NCBI GenBank assembly: GCA_951813045.1
Contig: CATOTF010000002.1
Coordinates: 2,728,001-2,792,000 of the forward strand
DNA: 64,000 nucleotides
Origin: an uncultured Rhizobiaceae bacterium
GTDB taxonomy: Bacteria; Pseudomonadota; Alphaproteobacteria; Rhizobiales; Rhizobiaceae
Reading direction: 5' to 3'
Shown: piece after piece, positions 9,377-17,627 of the stretch
Layout of the letters: every line of letters begins with the position of its first letter
How positions within the stretch are numbered: the stretch's first letter is position 1
The notes under the pieces: generated by a model
What the model saw: only the letters and a program-made list of their open reading frames with translations
What the model was told of the DNA's origin: nothing
The model's database searches: none
Made by a program: the position numbers and the translations under genes

Positions 9377-10480
9377 ATGGGTTTCAAATGCGGTATCGTT
9401 GGGCTGCCAAACGTTGGCAAGTCCACCCTTTTTAATGCGCTCACACGCACGGCCTCTGCACAGGCGGCCAATTATCCCTTCTGTACGATAGAGCCCAACA
9501 CCGGTGAAGTGGCTGTTCCCGATGAGCGGCTCGGCAAAATCGCCGGCATAGCCAGTTCAAAGGAAATCATCCCAACCCGCATCTCATTTGTTGATATTGC
9601 AGGTCTCGTGCGCGGTGCATCCAAAGGTGAAGGCCTGGGCAACCAGTTTCTCGCCAATATTCGCGAAGTCGACGCCACCGTGCACGTGTTGCGGTGTTTT
9701 ATCGACGATGACATCACCCACGTTGAAGGCGCGATTGACCCCATCGCCGATGCGGAAACAATTGAAACGGAACTCATGCTGGCCGACCTCGACAGTCTTG
9801 AACGCCGTGTTGACCAAATTCGCAAACGGGCAGTAGGCAAGGATAAGGAAGCTGCCCTCATATTACCCATGATGGAAGCCGCCCTCGAATTGCTGCAAAA
9901 CGGCCAACCGGTGCGTAAACTGTTGGACGGTATTGCCGCCGAAGATTTCACCATTCTCAACGGGTTGCAACTGTTGACATCAAAACCCGTTTTATACGTT
10001 TGCAATGTGGGCGAAGACGACGCTGCAACCGGCAATGACCTTTCGGCCGCCGTTGCCGAAATGGCAGCGCAACAGGGCGCCGGCACCGTCGTTATCTCCG
10101 CCGCAATTGAAGAAGAAATCGCCCAGCTTCCCGACGAAGAACAGGCTGAGTTTCTGGAAATGAACGGGCTAAGTGAAAGCGGGTTGTCACGGCTCATCCG
10201 CGAAGGATACGACCTGCTCTCCCTCATCACCTATTTTACCGCCGGCCCGAAGGAAACACGGGCATGGACCGTGGAACTGGGCACCAAGGCACCGGGAGCT
10301 GCAGGTGTTATTCATACAGACTTTGAGCGCGGCTTCATCCGCGCGCAAACCATCGCCTATGACGATTATGTTACCCTTGGCGGAGAAGTTCCCGCCAAAG
10401 AAGCGGGTAAAGCACGCGATGAAGGAAAAGAATATATTGTTCAGGATGGCGACGTGATGCTGTTCAAATTCCACACGTAA
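9377..10480 (+). CDS. ychF: Redox-regulated ATPase/GTPase YchF (Obg family)
   Basis: 367 residues, the usual length. The G1 motif GLPNVGKSTLFNALT, switch region DIAGLVRGASKGEGLGNQFL, NxxE-type specificity region around LYVCNVGED and the C-terminal TGS domain with YFTAGPKETRAWTV are all present. The YchF subfamily hydrolyses ATP, binds ribosomes and in E. coli acts as a negative regulator of oxidative-stress defence. It follows pth by 35 bases. Confidence 0.97.
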   Translation: MGFKCGIVGLPNVGKSTLFNALTRTASAQAANYPFCTIEPNTGEVAVPDERLGKIAGIASSKEIIPTRISFVDIAGLVRGASKGEGLGNQFLANIREVDATVHVLRCFIDDDITHVEGAIDPIADAETIETELMLADLDSLERRVDQIRKRAVGKDKEAALILPMMEAALELLQNGQPVRKLLDGIAAEDFTILNGLQLLTSKPVLYVCNVGEDDAATGNDLSAAVAEMAAQQGAGTVVISAAIEEEIAQLPDEEQAEFLEMNGLSESGLSRLIREGYDLLSLITYFTAGPKETRAWTVELGTKAPGAAGVIHTDFERGFIRAQTIAYDDYVTLGGEVPAKEAGKARDEGKEYIVQDGDVMLFKFHT

Positions 10481-10634
10481 TGTGATTGCATATATGCCAC
10501 GTGCCGCAATCTACAGCTTCTTCATGCTGTTTTCTCGCTTTAAAAACTGGCTATTCCCGTTCCCATCGTGATAATTATCACTGCGTATATCATTGTTCTA
10601 CGGTACTTTATCTATCGGTTCGGAGGTACATAAA

Positions 10635-11087
10635 GTGCTGACATATGAAGATTTTCCCGTCGGAAGAGTTTTCGATTTACCGCCACAAACCATTACCAAG
10701 TCCCAAATCATTGAATTCGCAAATGAGTTTGATCCTCAGCCATTTCACATGGATGAAGATTCAGCTGAAACCCATGGTGTGGGAGGGCTCATGGCATCTG
10801 GATGGCACATGTGCAGCGTGCTGATGAAGATGTTGTGCGATGCATATTTGCTCGATAGTGCATCTCAAGGTTCACCTGGACTAAATGAAATACTTTGGAA
10901 GAAACCGGTCCGTGGCGGAGATGTTGTCTGTGGCACCGCTGAGGTCGTCGAGAGACGTAAATCCAAATCAAATCCGTCGTTGGGGCTGGTAAACTTTGCC
11001 TATACCCTCAAAAACCAACACTCGGAGACTGTTATGATTGTGCGCGGTCTCGGCATGATAAGCGCACCTCAAGGCTCTTCTAAATGA
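10635..11087 (+). CDS. MaoC-family dehydratase, first of a tandem pair
   Basis: 150 residues with a single hot-dog fold of the MaoC/(R)-hydratase type. The active-site loop reads EFANEFDPQPFHMDEDSA, with the Asp and His expected of enoyl-CoA hydratase 2 relatives, and GLMASGWHM follows as usual. I chose the GTG at 10635 because GGAGG lies eight bases upstream. An in-frame TTG at 10593 has no such site. It overlaps its partner by four bases. The acyl substrate is unknown; the pair may form a heterodimer. Confidence 0.88.
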   Translation: MLTYEDFPVGRVFDLPPQTITKSQIIEFANEFDPQPFHMDEDSAETHGVGGLMASGWHMCSVLMKMLCDAYLLDSASQGSPGLNEILWKKPVRGGDVVCGTAEVVERRKSKSNPSLGLVNFAYTLKNQHSETVMIVRGLGMISAPQGSSK

Positions 11088-11563
11088 CAAAAACGAGTTT
11101 TTTCAATCTAATTGATCCGGGTATGACGATGCAGCTTGGCCAATACACGTTTGAAAAAGAGGAAATCATTCGCTTCGCTGATAAATTTGACCCACAAAAA
11201 TTCCACCTCAGCGAAGACGGAGCGAAGACTAGCATATTTGGAAATCTTTGCGCGTCAGGCTGGCATACAGCATCCATCTGGATGCGCCAAAATGTAATAC
11301 ATGGCCGTGACGAATTAATCAGGCTGACCAAATACACAGGACCTGAACCCGAGTTTGGCCCTTCACCCGGCGTCAGAAACCTGCGGTGGGTGAGCCCGGT
11401 GTTTGTCGGAGATACAATTACGTACCAATCGACCATCATCGGAAAACGGGAACTGCCAAAACATCCCGGTTGGGGCTTGGTGACGAGTCACTCCCAAGGT
11501 ATCAATCAAAATGAGAAACCGGTGCTCGCCCTGAATGGTGCCGTATTTGTCAAATTGGATTGA
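11084..11563 (+). CDS. MaoC-family dehydratase, second of a tandem pair
   Basis: 159 residues, homologous to the preceding gene and starting within its stop codon (ATGA). The active-site loop reads RFADKFDPQKFHLSEDGA and is followed by GNLCASGWHTASIWM, so both members of the pair keep the Asp and His. Stop-start overlap suggests equal expression, which would fit a two-subunit double hot-dog enzyme acting on an acyl-CoA thioester. The substrate is not evident from the neighbours. Confidence 0.88.
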   Translation: MTKTSFFNLIDPGMTMQLGQYTFEKEEIIRFADKFDPQKFHLSEDGAKTSIFGNLCASGWHTASIWMRQNVIHGRDELIRLTKYTGPEPEFGPSPGVRNLRWVSPVFVGDTITYQSTIIGKRELPKHPGWGLVTSHSQGINQNEKPVLALNGAVFVKLD

Positions 11564-11572
11564 GATAAAGTC

Positions 11573-11977
11573 ATGGTAGCCAATCAATCATCTGTCGAAG
11601 GGGGCTGCGCCTGCAAAGCCATTCGATATCGAATATCTGGTGAACCTGGTTTCTCGTTTCATTGCCAATGCAGAGATTGCCAATACCTTTCGGGGACGGG
11701 GCATACATCAGCGATCATTTACGACAGGGACGGCATTCATATTGATGGCGAATTAAACTGGTATGAAAGAGAAGCGCCTTCGGGCAATAGAGTGAGATCC
11801 GGGTTTTGCAGCAATTGCGGGACCCATGTGATCAATCACAACTCGGGATATCCGAAAAACGCATTCATTACGGTTGGGACACTCGATGACCCTTCCCGGT
11901 TCAAGCCCACCAAAATCCTCTATCGCGAAGAAGGGCATGATTGGGACTTTGTTGACCCTGAATTAGACAACTCTTAA
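11573..11977 (+). CDS. GFA-family (CENP-V/GFA domain) zinc protein
   Basis: 134 residues of the glutathione-dependent formaldehyde-activating enzyme family, a small beta-fold holding two zinc sites. The zinc-binding motifs are visible in order: [19 protein letters not shown] and FCSNCGTHV. Most family members do not act on formaldehyde, so no substrate is assigned. It starts nine bases after the second MaoC gene and probably ends that transcript. It converges on apt, overlapping its end by four bases. Confidence 0.9.
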   Translation: MVANQSSVEGGCACKAIRYRISGEPGFSFHCQCRDCQYLSGTGHTSAIIYDRDGIHIDGELNWYEREAPSGNRVRSGFCSNCGTHVINHNSGYPKNAFITVGTLDDPSRFKPTKILYREEGHDWDFVDPELDNS

Positions 11978-12519
11978 TCCCCATCAAATTCAATCAGTGT
12001 ACGCACGGGCACGCCTAGAGCTTCAATCTTTGATCGGCCACCAAGGTCCGGCAAATCGATGACGAAACATGCAGCAATAACATCGGCACCCATTTCCTTG
12101 AGCAATTTCACTGCCGCTTCCGCTGTACCACCCGTCGCAATCAAATCATCCACGAGCAAAACCTTGTCACCAGGTCGAACCGCGTCGCGATGCATCTCCA
12201 TTTCATCGACGCCATATTCAAGACTGTAGGCAATCGAGACTTTTTCGCCAGGCAATTTGCCCTTCTTACGGATCGGCACGAATCCGGATGTTAATTGGTG
12301 GGCAATTGCGCCGCCCAGAATAAACCCCCGCGCTTCAATGCCAGCAATCTGATCCAGACCAATACCGATATATGGATGCACCAGAGCGTCGACAGAGCGA
12401 CGAAACGCCCGGGCGTCTTGCAGGAGTGTGCTGATGTCACGAAACACAATCCCGGGCTTGGGATAGTCTTTAATCGCCCGAATGGCCTTATTCAATTCCT
12501 GTGTCAGCGATTCATGCAT
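11974..12519 (-). CDS. apt: Adenine phosphoribosyltransferase
   Basis: Salvages adenine with PRPP to give AMP. 181 residues, standard length, with [15 protein letters not shown] near the N-terminus, [17 protein letters not shown] in the core and the PRPP loop [16 protein letters not shown]. It follows the cytochrome c1 gene on the same strand, a Rhizobiales arrangement, but a strong intrinsic terminator lies only 28 bases before its start codon. Expression may therefore depend on read-through or on a promoter within that short gap. Confidence 0.97.
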   Translation of the reverse strand: MHESLTQELNKAIRAIKDYPKPGIVFRDISTLLQDARAFRRSVDALVHPYIGIGLDQIAGIEARGFILGGAIAHQLTSGFVPIRKKGKLPGEKVSIAYSLEYGVDEMEMHRDAVRPGDKVLLVDDLIATGGTAEAAVKLLKEMGADVIAACFVIDLPDLGGRSKIEALGVPVRTLIEFDGD

Positions 12520-12546
12520 TGCTCATGTCCGTCTTGTCGTTGGTCG

Positions 12547-12581
12547 AAAAAAAGGCTCCGGAATTCGCACTCCGAAGCCTT
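12547..12581 (-). terminator. Intrinsic terminator of the petABC operon
   Basis: On the minus strand AAGGCTTCGGA (12581-12571) pairs with TCCGGAGCCTT (12562-12552), 11 pairs with one G-T, loop of eight, and runs directly into a T tract (A's at 12547-12553 on the plus strand). This is the clearest terminator in the window after the trp attenuator. Confidence 0.85.
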
Positions 12582-12621
12582 GAAATTTGTATCAGTCAAA
12601 CTGCTCAATAGGCAACCCACG

Positions 12622-12700
12622 TAGTGGGTAATCCCATCTAGTGGGTAATCCCATCTAGTGGGTAATCCTACTTAGTGGGTAATCCTACTTAGTGGGCAAC
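12622..12700. repeat. Tandem direct repeat, period 17, abutting the cytochrome c1 stop codon
   Basis: Four full units start at 12622, 12639, 12656 and 12673, and a fifth, partial unit starts at 12690. Units 1-2 read TAGTGGGTAATCCCATC; units 3-4 read TAGTGGGTAATCCTACT. The fifth unit (TAGTGGGCAAC) contains the petC stop codon and its last codons, so the array looks like it grew from the end of the gene. A CCAC-GTA-GTGG palindrome marks the outer edge. Confidence 0.9.
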
Positions 12701-13561
12701 ATCCGACCAGATCTTTTTCTTAGTGAAATAGAGTAATCCGGCAAAAATCAAAAGGAACAGAATTACGATAAATCCCCGCTCTTTACGTTGGTCGAGTTTT
12801 GGATCAGCTGCCCATGCAAGAAACGCTGAGATATCTTTCGCCTGTTGATCAATAGTACCTGGGGTTCCATCATCATATTCAAATTCATCATCAATGAGCG
12901 GGGGCGACATCGCCAAAGCATTACCGGATACAAAATAAGGGTTGTAGTGCAGGCCGTCCTGAACAACTACACTGTCAGGCGCATCCTGATAACCAGTTAG
13001 CAGCGTATAAATATAATCCGGTCCATTCTCTGTATACATGGTGAATATGTCGAAGATAAATGTCGGGAAACCGCGTTCTGGCGCGCGCGCTTTTGCCAAC
13101 AAAGACATATCCGGAGGCAACGCACCGTTATTAGATGCCTTCGCTTCCTCATCATTAGCAAATGGACCGACAAAACGATCGGTCGACTTGGCTGGCCGAT
13201 CAAACATTTCACCATCTTCATTAGGGCCGTCAGTTACTTCTTTTTCCGCGGCATAGTTTTTGATTTGTTGCTCATTGTAGCCAAGCGCTGACAGATTACG
13301 ATATGACAGCAAGTTTAGGGAATGGCAGCTGGAGCAATTGTCAGTATAAACCTTCAAACCGCGTTGCAATTGAGCCTTATCAAAATGCCCAAATGGTCCT
13401 GAGAAGCTCCATTTCTGCTCAAGGGGCTTTTTCAACGGGTAATGCGGTGTGCCGCCATCTTCGGCTGCTCTTGCCCCCACCGACGAACTGGCTATCGCCA
13501 GAGTGGATGCAATAACGACAGCTGAAATCTTCGCTGCGAATTTGGTGAAAACCATCTTCAT
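12689..13561 (-). CDS. petC: Cytochrome c1 of the bc1 complex
   Basis: Membrane-anchored haem subunit passing electrons from the Rieske protein to cytochrome c. The ATG at 13561 gives 290 residues with a signal peptide (about 1-33 ending SVGARA), the haem-binding CSSCH in DNCSSCHSLNLLSYRNL, GGNAL-type loop GNALAMSPPLIDD and a C-terminal membrane anchor GFIVILFLLIFAGLLYF. An in-frame GTG at 13585 lies upstream. It is the last gene of petABC, 91 bases after cytochrome b. Its stop codon lies within a 17-bp tandem repeat. Confidence 0.95.
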   Translation of the reverse strand: MKMVFTKFAAKISAVVIASTLAIASSSVGARAAEDGGTPHYPLKKPLEQKWSFSGPFGHFDKAQLQRGLKVYTDNCSSCHSLNLLSYRNLSALGYNEQQIKNYAAEKEVTDGPNEDGEMFDRPAKSTDRFVGPFANDEEAKASNNGALPPDMSLLAKARAPERGFPTFIFDIFTMYTENGPDYIYTLLTGYQDAPDSVVVQDGLHYNPYFVSGNALAMSPPLIDDEFEYDDGTPGTIDQQAKDISAFLAWAADPKLDQRKERGFIVILFLLIFAGLLYFTKKKIWSDVAH

Positions 13562-13651
13562 TTTTCGTTCTTTCTTTGCAGTCACATCGCGTGACCTAAA
13601 TCAATTTCAACGCCGCAATAATATTTTTTTGCGGTGCCCATCCAATTCAGT

Positions 13652-14974
13652 TTATCCCTTCGCCTGCGGCTCAGCTGCGGTACCTTCAATTTGCGCGATA
13701 CTGGCACCACCATTTTTGGCCAATACCGCATCAGTGATGCTGGCTGGACGAGGTAACGGTTTTTCAAACCACCCGAGTAACGGCATGATGACGATGAAGT
13801 GGAAGAAGTACCACAGCGTGCTGGCTTTCATTAGCGGGATCCAGATGCCTTCTGCTGGACGAGAACCAAGATAACCAAGGAACACAGCATTAATGGCAAA
13901 TATCCAGAAGAAGATTTTATACATCGGACGATAGTTCGCAGAGCGCACGTCAGATGTATCGAGCCAAGGCACGAAGAACAGCACTGCAATCGCCCCAAAC
14001 ATCGCCAGAACACCACCCAGCTTCGAATCGATCAACACGATGTCAGTGAACGGAATACCAATATTAAAATCGATAGCTCGCAGCACCGCATAGAAAGGCA
14101 GGAAGTACCATTCAGGAACAATATGAGCCGGTGTTACGTTTGAGTTTGCGGGAATATAATTGTCCGCATGGCCAAGATAATCCGGCATATAGAAGACGAA
14201 ATAGCACATGATAATCATGAACACGACCATGGCGAACGCATCCTTGATGGTCGCATAGGGGGTGAACGGGATAACATCCTGTTTGGATTTCACTTCAACG
14301 CCCGTCGGATTCGTTTGCCCGGTCACGTGTAATGTCCAAACATGCAGAATAACGACGCCTGTAATCATGAACGGCAACAGATAGTGTAGTGAGAAGAAGC
14401 GGTTCAACGTAGCATTGCCAACGGCATAACCACCCAACAGGAACTCACGTACGGTATCGCCAACCAAAGGAATGGCGGAGAAGAAGTTCGTGATAACCTG
14501 CGCACCCCAATAGGACATCTGTCCCCATGGCAGAACGTATCCCATGAAGGCCGTTGCCATCATCAACAAATAGATAACGACGCCCAGAATCCAAAGGATT
14601 TCCCGAGGTGCCTTATATGATCCGTAATAGAGGCTGCGGAAAATATGGATATATACCGCGATAAAGAACATAGATGCACCAACCGCATGCCAACTTTGCA
14701 GCGTATGACCATACTCAACGTCTCTGCGCAGCAGATGGACACTATCAAACGCCATGGACGCGTCTGGTGTGAAATGCATGGCGATTACCACTCCGGTGAT
14801 GATCTGGGAAACCAGCATCACCATCAATATACCGCCAAACGTGTAGAAATTATTCAAGTTCCGGGGCACCGGAAATGATACAAAACTATCGTGAACCAGA
14901 CGCGCGATGGGCAACCGGTCGTCCATAAATTTACCAAAACCACTGGTTGGGTGATATGTAGAATGTCCACTCAT
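13652..14974 (-). CDS. petB: Cytochrome b of the bc1 complex
   Basis: 440 residues, eight membrane segments, carrying both haems b and the quinol sites. Motifs visible: [17 protein letters not shown], the haem-ligand region [11 protein letters not shown], and the Qo-site [15 protein letters not shown]. The ATG follows the Rieske stop by two bases with GGGAG about eight bases upstream inside the preceding gene, so translation is coupled. The C-terminal tail past about residue 415 is Ala-rich and variable. Confidence 0.97.
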   Translation of the reverse strand: MSGHSTYHPTSGFGKFMDDRLPIARLVHDSFVSFPVPRNLNNFYTFGGILMVMLVSQIITGVVIAMHFTPDASMAFDSVHLLRRDVEYGHTLQSWHAVGASMFFIAVYIHIFRSLYYGSYKAPREILWILGVVIYLLMMATAFMGYVLPWGQMSYWGAQVITNFFSAIPLVGDTVREFLLGGYAVGNATLNRFFSLHYLLPFMITGVVILHVWTLHVTGQTNPTGVEVKSKQDVIPFTPYATIKDAFAMVVFMIIMCYFVFYMPDYLGHADNYIPANSNVTPAHIVPEWYFLPFYAVLRAIDFNIGIPFTDIVLIDSKLGGVLAMFGAIAVLFFVPWLDTSDVRSANYRPMYKIFFWIFAINAVFLGYLGSRPAEGIWIPLMKASTLWYFFHFIVIMPLLGWFEKPLPRPASITDAVLAKNGGASIAQIEGTAAEPQAKG

Positions 14975-14976
14975 AA

Positions 14977-15531
14977 TTATGCTCCCACTTTATCGGTGCC
15001 GATAATCAGCTTTTCAGCAGAAGCAAAAACCATCGGAGGCTGTGGTAAATTTACCGGTGCCGGACCTTTGGTCACACGCCCGGTAACATCGAATTTTGAG
15101 CCGTGGCAAGGGCAATTCCAGGTATCGCCACCGCCTTTGACTTCAGTTGGAATACATCCAAGGTGAGTACAATTTGCGGCATAAATGGACCAGACCGCCT
15201 CTCCGCCCTCCGGACCGGATATGCGTGAATCAGCTGCGACGAAATCTCGGAAATGCGATTGCTCCTGTTTTTCGGCAGCAGCTTTTTCTTCTTCGGTCAG
15301 ATGATAGACGAAATACTTACTGCCTCGCCATGTCACGGTGATGACCTGACCCGCTTCAATCGCGGAAATATCGATCTCGATGGGGGCACCACCGGCAACT
15401 TCCCGGGCGTTTGGTGCCAATTGGCTTACCAGCGGCCAGGCAATCCCGCCAACGGCAACAACGCCCGCGGCGCCAGTTGCCAAGTAAAGAAAATCGCGGC
15501 GGTTAACATCGCCCGCGTGTGCATCACTCAT
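14977..15531 (-). CDS. petA: Rieske iron-sulfur subunit of the bc1 complex
   Basis: 184 residues. The N-terminus has a twin-arginine motif ([14 protein letters not shown]) and one membrane segment that stays as an anchor. The [2Fe-2S] ligands are in CTHLGCIP and CPCHGSKFD. It is the first gene of petABC, with GGAGAGGA nine bases before the ATG. The promoter must lie in the 306-base gap upstream. Confidence 0.97.
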   Translation of the reverse strand: MSDAHAGDVNRRDFLYLATGAAGVVAVGGIAWPLVSQLAPNAREVAGGAPIEIDISAIEAGQVITVTWRGSKYFVYHLTEEEKAAAEKQEQSHFRDFVAADSRISGPEGGEAVWSIYAANCTHLGCIPTEVKGGGDTWNCPCHGSKFDVTGRVTKGPAPVNLPQPPMVFASAEKLIIGTDKVGA

Positions 15532-15832
15532 GGAGTAATCCTCTCCGGTATTTCATCTATTCGGTAACAAATCGCCTCTAAGCTTTGTGGCAATTGGACA
15601 AGCGCACGCTAAAGCACACCGACGACGGGCTACCCTGCGCTTCTCTAATCTTGATAGAGGCGTTTTGTCCAGTTGTTACAAGGCTGAATGTCAACTTGTC
15701 GCAAGATTTTTTGCCTTACACCCCATAAGTGGTCAATGAGCCGCAGTTTATCGGGGGAATACCGGGGTGTTTTTGATAATTTAACGCCCCCTACAATGTC
15801 ATCGATACATGCAGGTATTTATTAGCCGAGAA
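15532..15832. other. Intergenic region upstream of petABC
   Basis: About 300 bases without a gene between the petA start and the end of the isomerase gene. The petABC promoter is expected here, reading to the left. TTGACA occurs on the minus strand near 15690, but no convincing -10 element is at the right distance. I saw no hairpin or repeat worth a call. Confidence 0.4.
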
Positions 15833-15837
15833 CTGTA

Positions 15838-16233
15838 TCAGCCGCTTTTTTCACGTTTCAGGCGGTCCGCCACCCCATTACGCTTGAAACTCAATTCTGG
15901 ATTGTTGATTTCCATATCTACAGAAACAGCAAAATAGCCCGCATCGATCTCGCGAGCAAAATAGGTGCACAAACAGTCATAAATCGCCTTATTGCTCCTC
16001 TTTTGGGTTTCAACATCCCGCCCCGCGCCAATTCGGGTAATTACAGCAACAAACGCATTGTCTGGATGTCCATCAGCCATCGCAAAGATATCCACAGGGT
16101 GCATGCGTACACGTATCCCGGCGAGTGGAAATACGCCGGTTTCTATTGCTGCGGCACTCAGTTTTTGCACCAGATCACCCATATTATGGGACTTATTCAG
16201 GTTGGCAGAATGTTCAACGATTATATGCGGCAT
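15838..16233 (-). CDS. 5-carboxymethyl-2-hydroxymuconate isomerase-type tautomerase
   Basis: 131 residues of the CHMI (HpaF) branch of the tautomerase superfamily, which uses the N-terminal proline as catalytic base. The chosen ATG at 16233 gives MPHIIVEHSANL, with Pro-2 correctly placed. AGAGAA lies just upstream; the longer TTG start would bury the proline. Other family matches are RVRMHPVDIFAMADG and AVSVDMEINNPELSFKRN. No homoprotocatechuate genes are nearby, so its natural substrate is unproven. Confidence 0.85.
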   Translation of the reverse strand: MPHIIVEHSANLNKSHNMGDLVQKLSAAAIETGVFPLAGIRVRMHPVDIFAMADGHPDNAFVAVITRIGAGRDVETQKRSNKAIYDCLCTYFAREIDAGYFAVSVDMEINNPELSFKRNGVADRLKREKSG

Positions 16234-16357
16234 TAATTCTCTCAAATGTGCTTAATCTTAGCCTTGCGAGCACCATGCAAAATAGGAAATAATCAAGCAA
16301 GGAATATCCGCGCTGGTGCGGACATCCGTTCAATTTAATGTTCAAAGGTTCGATACC

Positions 16358-16969
16358 ATGGATAAAAGCCAAACGGTTGATTTCACACAAATGAAAGACG
16401 GTACTGCTGAGGATTACGCGCTTTTACATGAGTTGGAAAAGCCGTTTCTAGCTTTAACTGCTGACCGGGTATTACAGGAACTGGAACGCCAGGGGGATGC
16501 AACTCTTGAAGGGTATAAAATTACCCGTTTGGAACACGCCTTGCAATCTGCAACAAGAGCACATCTAGAAGGCGCGGATGTAGATTGGATAGTAGGTGCA
16601 TTGTTACACGATATTGGCGATGGCTTGGCCCCACAAAACCACGACCGCATGTCTGCCGAGGTCATCCGCCCGTTTGTACGTGAAGAAGTGTCCTGGGTAG
16701 TAGAGCACCACGGAATATTCCAGATGATCTATTACGCCCACCATTACAATTGGGATCAAAACGCCCGCGACAGGTTCAAGGGTCATCCCAGCTTTGACGC
16801 ATGCGCACAATTTTGCGAGCGGTGGGATCAATCCTCTTTCGATCCCAACTACGACTATGAAGCCCTGGCGTTCTTCGAACCCATGGTGCGTGAAGTATTC
16901 TCACGTAAGGCCTATGATGAAACCGTTCTAAAGCCCGGCGAGGCCGATGGCATACCGGCACTAACCTGA
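16358..16969 (+). CDS. HD-domain protein, COG4341/PhnZ-like
   Basis: 203 residues. An HD metal site is visible in GALLHDIGDGLAPQNHDRMSAEV and continues with VVEHHGIFQMIYYAHHYN, the His-rich pattern of predicted HD phosphohydrolases related to the PhnZ/myo-inositol oxygenase di-iron group. Reaction and substrate are unknown; hydrolase and mixed-valent di-iron oxygenase are both possible. ATG 16358 has AAGG about ten bases upstream; a GTG at 16316 is the alternative. A GNAT gene follows ten bases later. Confidence 0.8.
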   Translation: MDKSQTVDFTQMKDGTAEDYALLHELEKPFLALTADRVLQELERQGDATLEGYKITRLEHALQSATRAHLEGADVDWIVGALLHDIGDGLAPQNHDRMSAEVIRPFVREEVSWVVEHHGIFQMIYYAHHYNWDQNARDRFKGHPSFDACAQFCERWDQSSFDPNYDYEALAFFEPMVREVFSRKAYDETVLKPGEADGIPALT

Positions 16970-16979
16970 GGCGCCCATC

Positions 16980-17435
16980 ATGGAAATAAAAATTGACGAC
17001 CTATCGGGGCCAGAAATCGCAGAACTCTTGCAAGCACATCTGCTATTGATGCGATCACAGTCGCCTGCCTGCAGCGTCCACGCTCTTGACCTCGACGGTT
17101 TGCGCGTCCCCGACATTACCTTCTGGTCAGCATGGGTAGACGATGAACTTGTCGGTTGCGTTGCTCTTAAAGAACATGACGATAAGCTCGGTGAAATAAA
17201 ATCCATGCACACCCGCAAGGAACTGCGGGGCAAAGGTGCTGCTGCTAAATTATTGAACCACTTGGAAAACCAAGCCAGAGATAAAGGTCTGAAAAGGCTA
17301 AGCCTTGAAACCGGCAGCCAGGACGAATTCGGGCCTGCACGTTCTCTCTACGCAAAGCACGGTTATTCTCAGTGCGACCCATTTGCCGACTATTGGGACG
17401 ACCCAAACAGCTATTACATGACGAAGGTTTTGTAG
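16980..17435 (+). CDS. GNAT-family N-acetyltransferase
   Basis: 151 residues with the GNAT fold: an acceptor half (1-65), then GCVALKEHDDKLGEIKSMHTRKELRGKGAAAKLLNHL, containing the acetyl-CoA pyrophosphate loop (RGKGAA), and the C-terminal YAKHGYSQC strand. It resembles putative acetyltransferases of the YafP/PhnO type in length. GAGG sits eight bases before the ATG. The substrate cannot be read from sequence. It is probably co-transcribed with the HD gene. Confidence 0.88.
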   Translation: MEIKIDDLSGPEIAELLQAHLLLMRSQSPACSVHALDLDGLRVPDITFWSAWVDDELVGCVALKEHDDKLGEIKSMHTRKELRGKGAAAKLLNHLENQARDKGLKRLSLETGSQDEFGPARSLYAKHGYSQCDPFADYWDDPNSYYMTKVL

Positions 17436-17494
17436 CTATTGAGAGTTCGAATGGGAGAAATAATCCCTCATGCCAACTCAACCCAACTTTTGTC

Positions 17495-17514
17495 ATTGTC
17501 GCATCAGCGACAAT
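17495..17514. terminator. Hairpin between convergent GNAT and trpE(G)
   Basis: ATTGTCGC-ATCA-GCGACAAT is a perfect 8-bp stem with a 4-base loop, about 60 bases after the GNAT stop and 115 bases after the trpE(G) stop on the other strand. There is no T tract on either side, so it may act only weakly, for both directions. Confidence 0.4.
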
Positions 17515-17543
17515 CTAGGGCTGCACATTCCGAACCTACCGCA

Positions 17544-17590
17544 CTGGATTCCCGCTGCAGAGGGAACGACAAGTTGGAGTGACGACGACA
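17544..17590. repeat. REP-like intergenic palindrome
   Basis: CTGGATTCCCGC, then an imperfect complementary GAGGGAACGAC, then GGAGTGACGACGAC. This resembles the TGGATCCCCGC...GGGAATGACG type of intergenic palindromes common in alphaproteobacteria. Only one clear copy is in the window, so the call rests on general resemblance. Confidence 0.3.
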
Positions 17591-17627
17591 AATCAATCGT
17601 CGCACCACTATTCAAAATCGACCCCAT

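Noticed and set aside
9472-10230. 252-residue ORF antisense to ychF
   Set aside because: Ser/Arg/Pro-rich translation typical of the opposite strand of a conserved gene; ychF fully explains the region.
12622-12700. Possible CRISPR array
   Set aside because: The units are directly adjacent with period 17 and no spacers; it is a simple tandem repeat.
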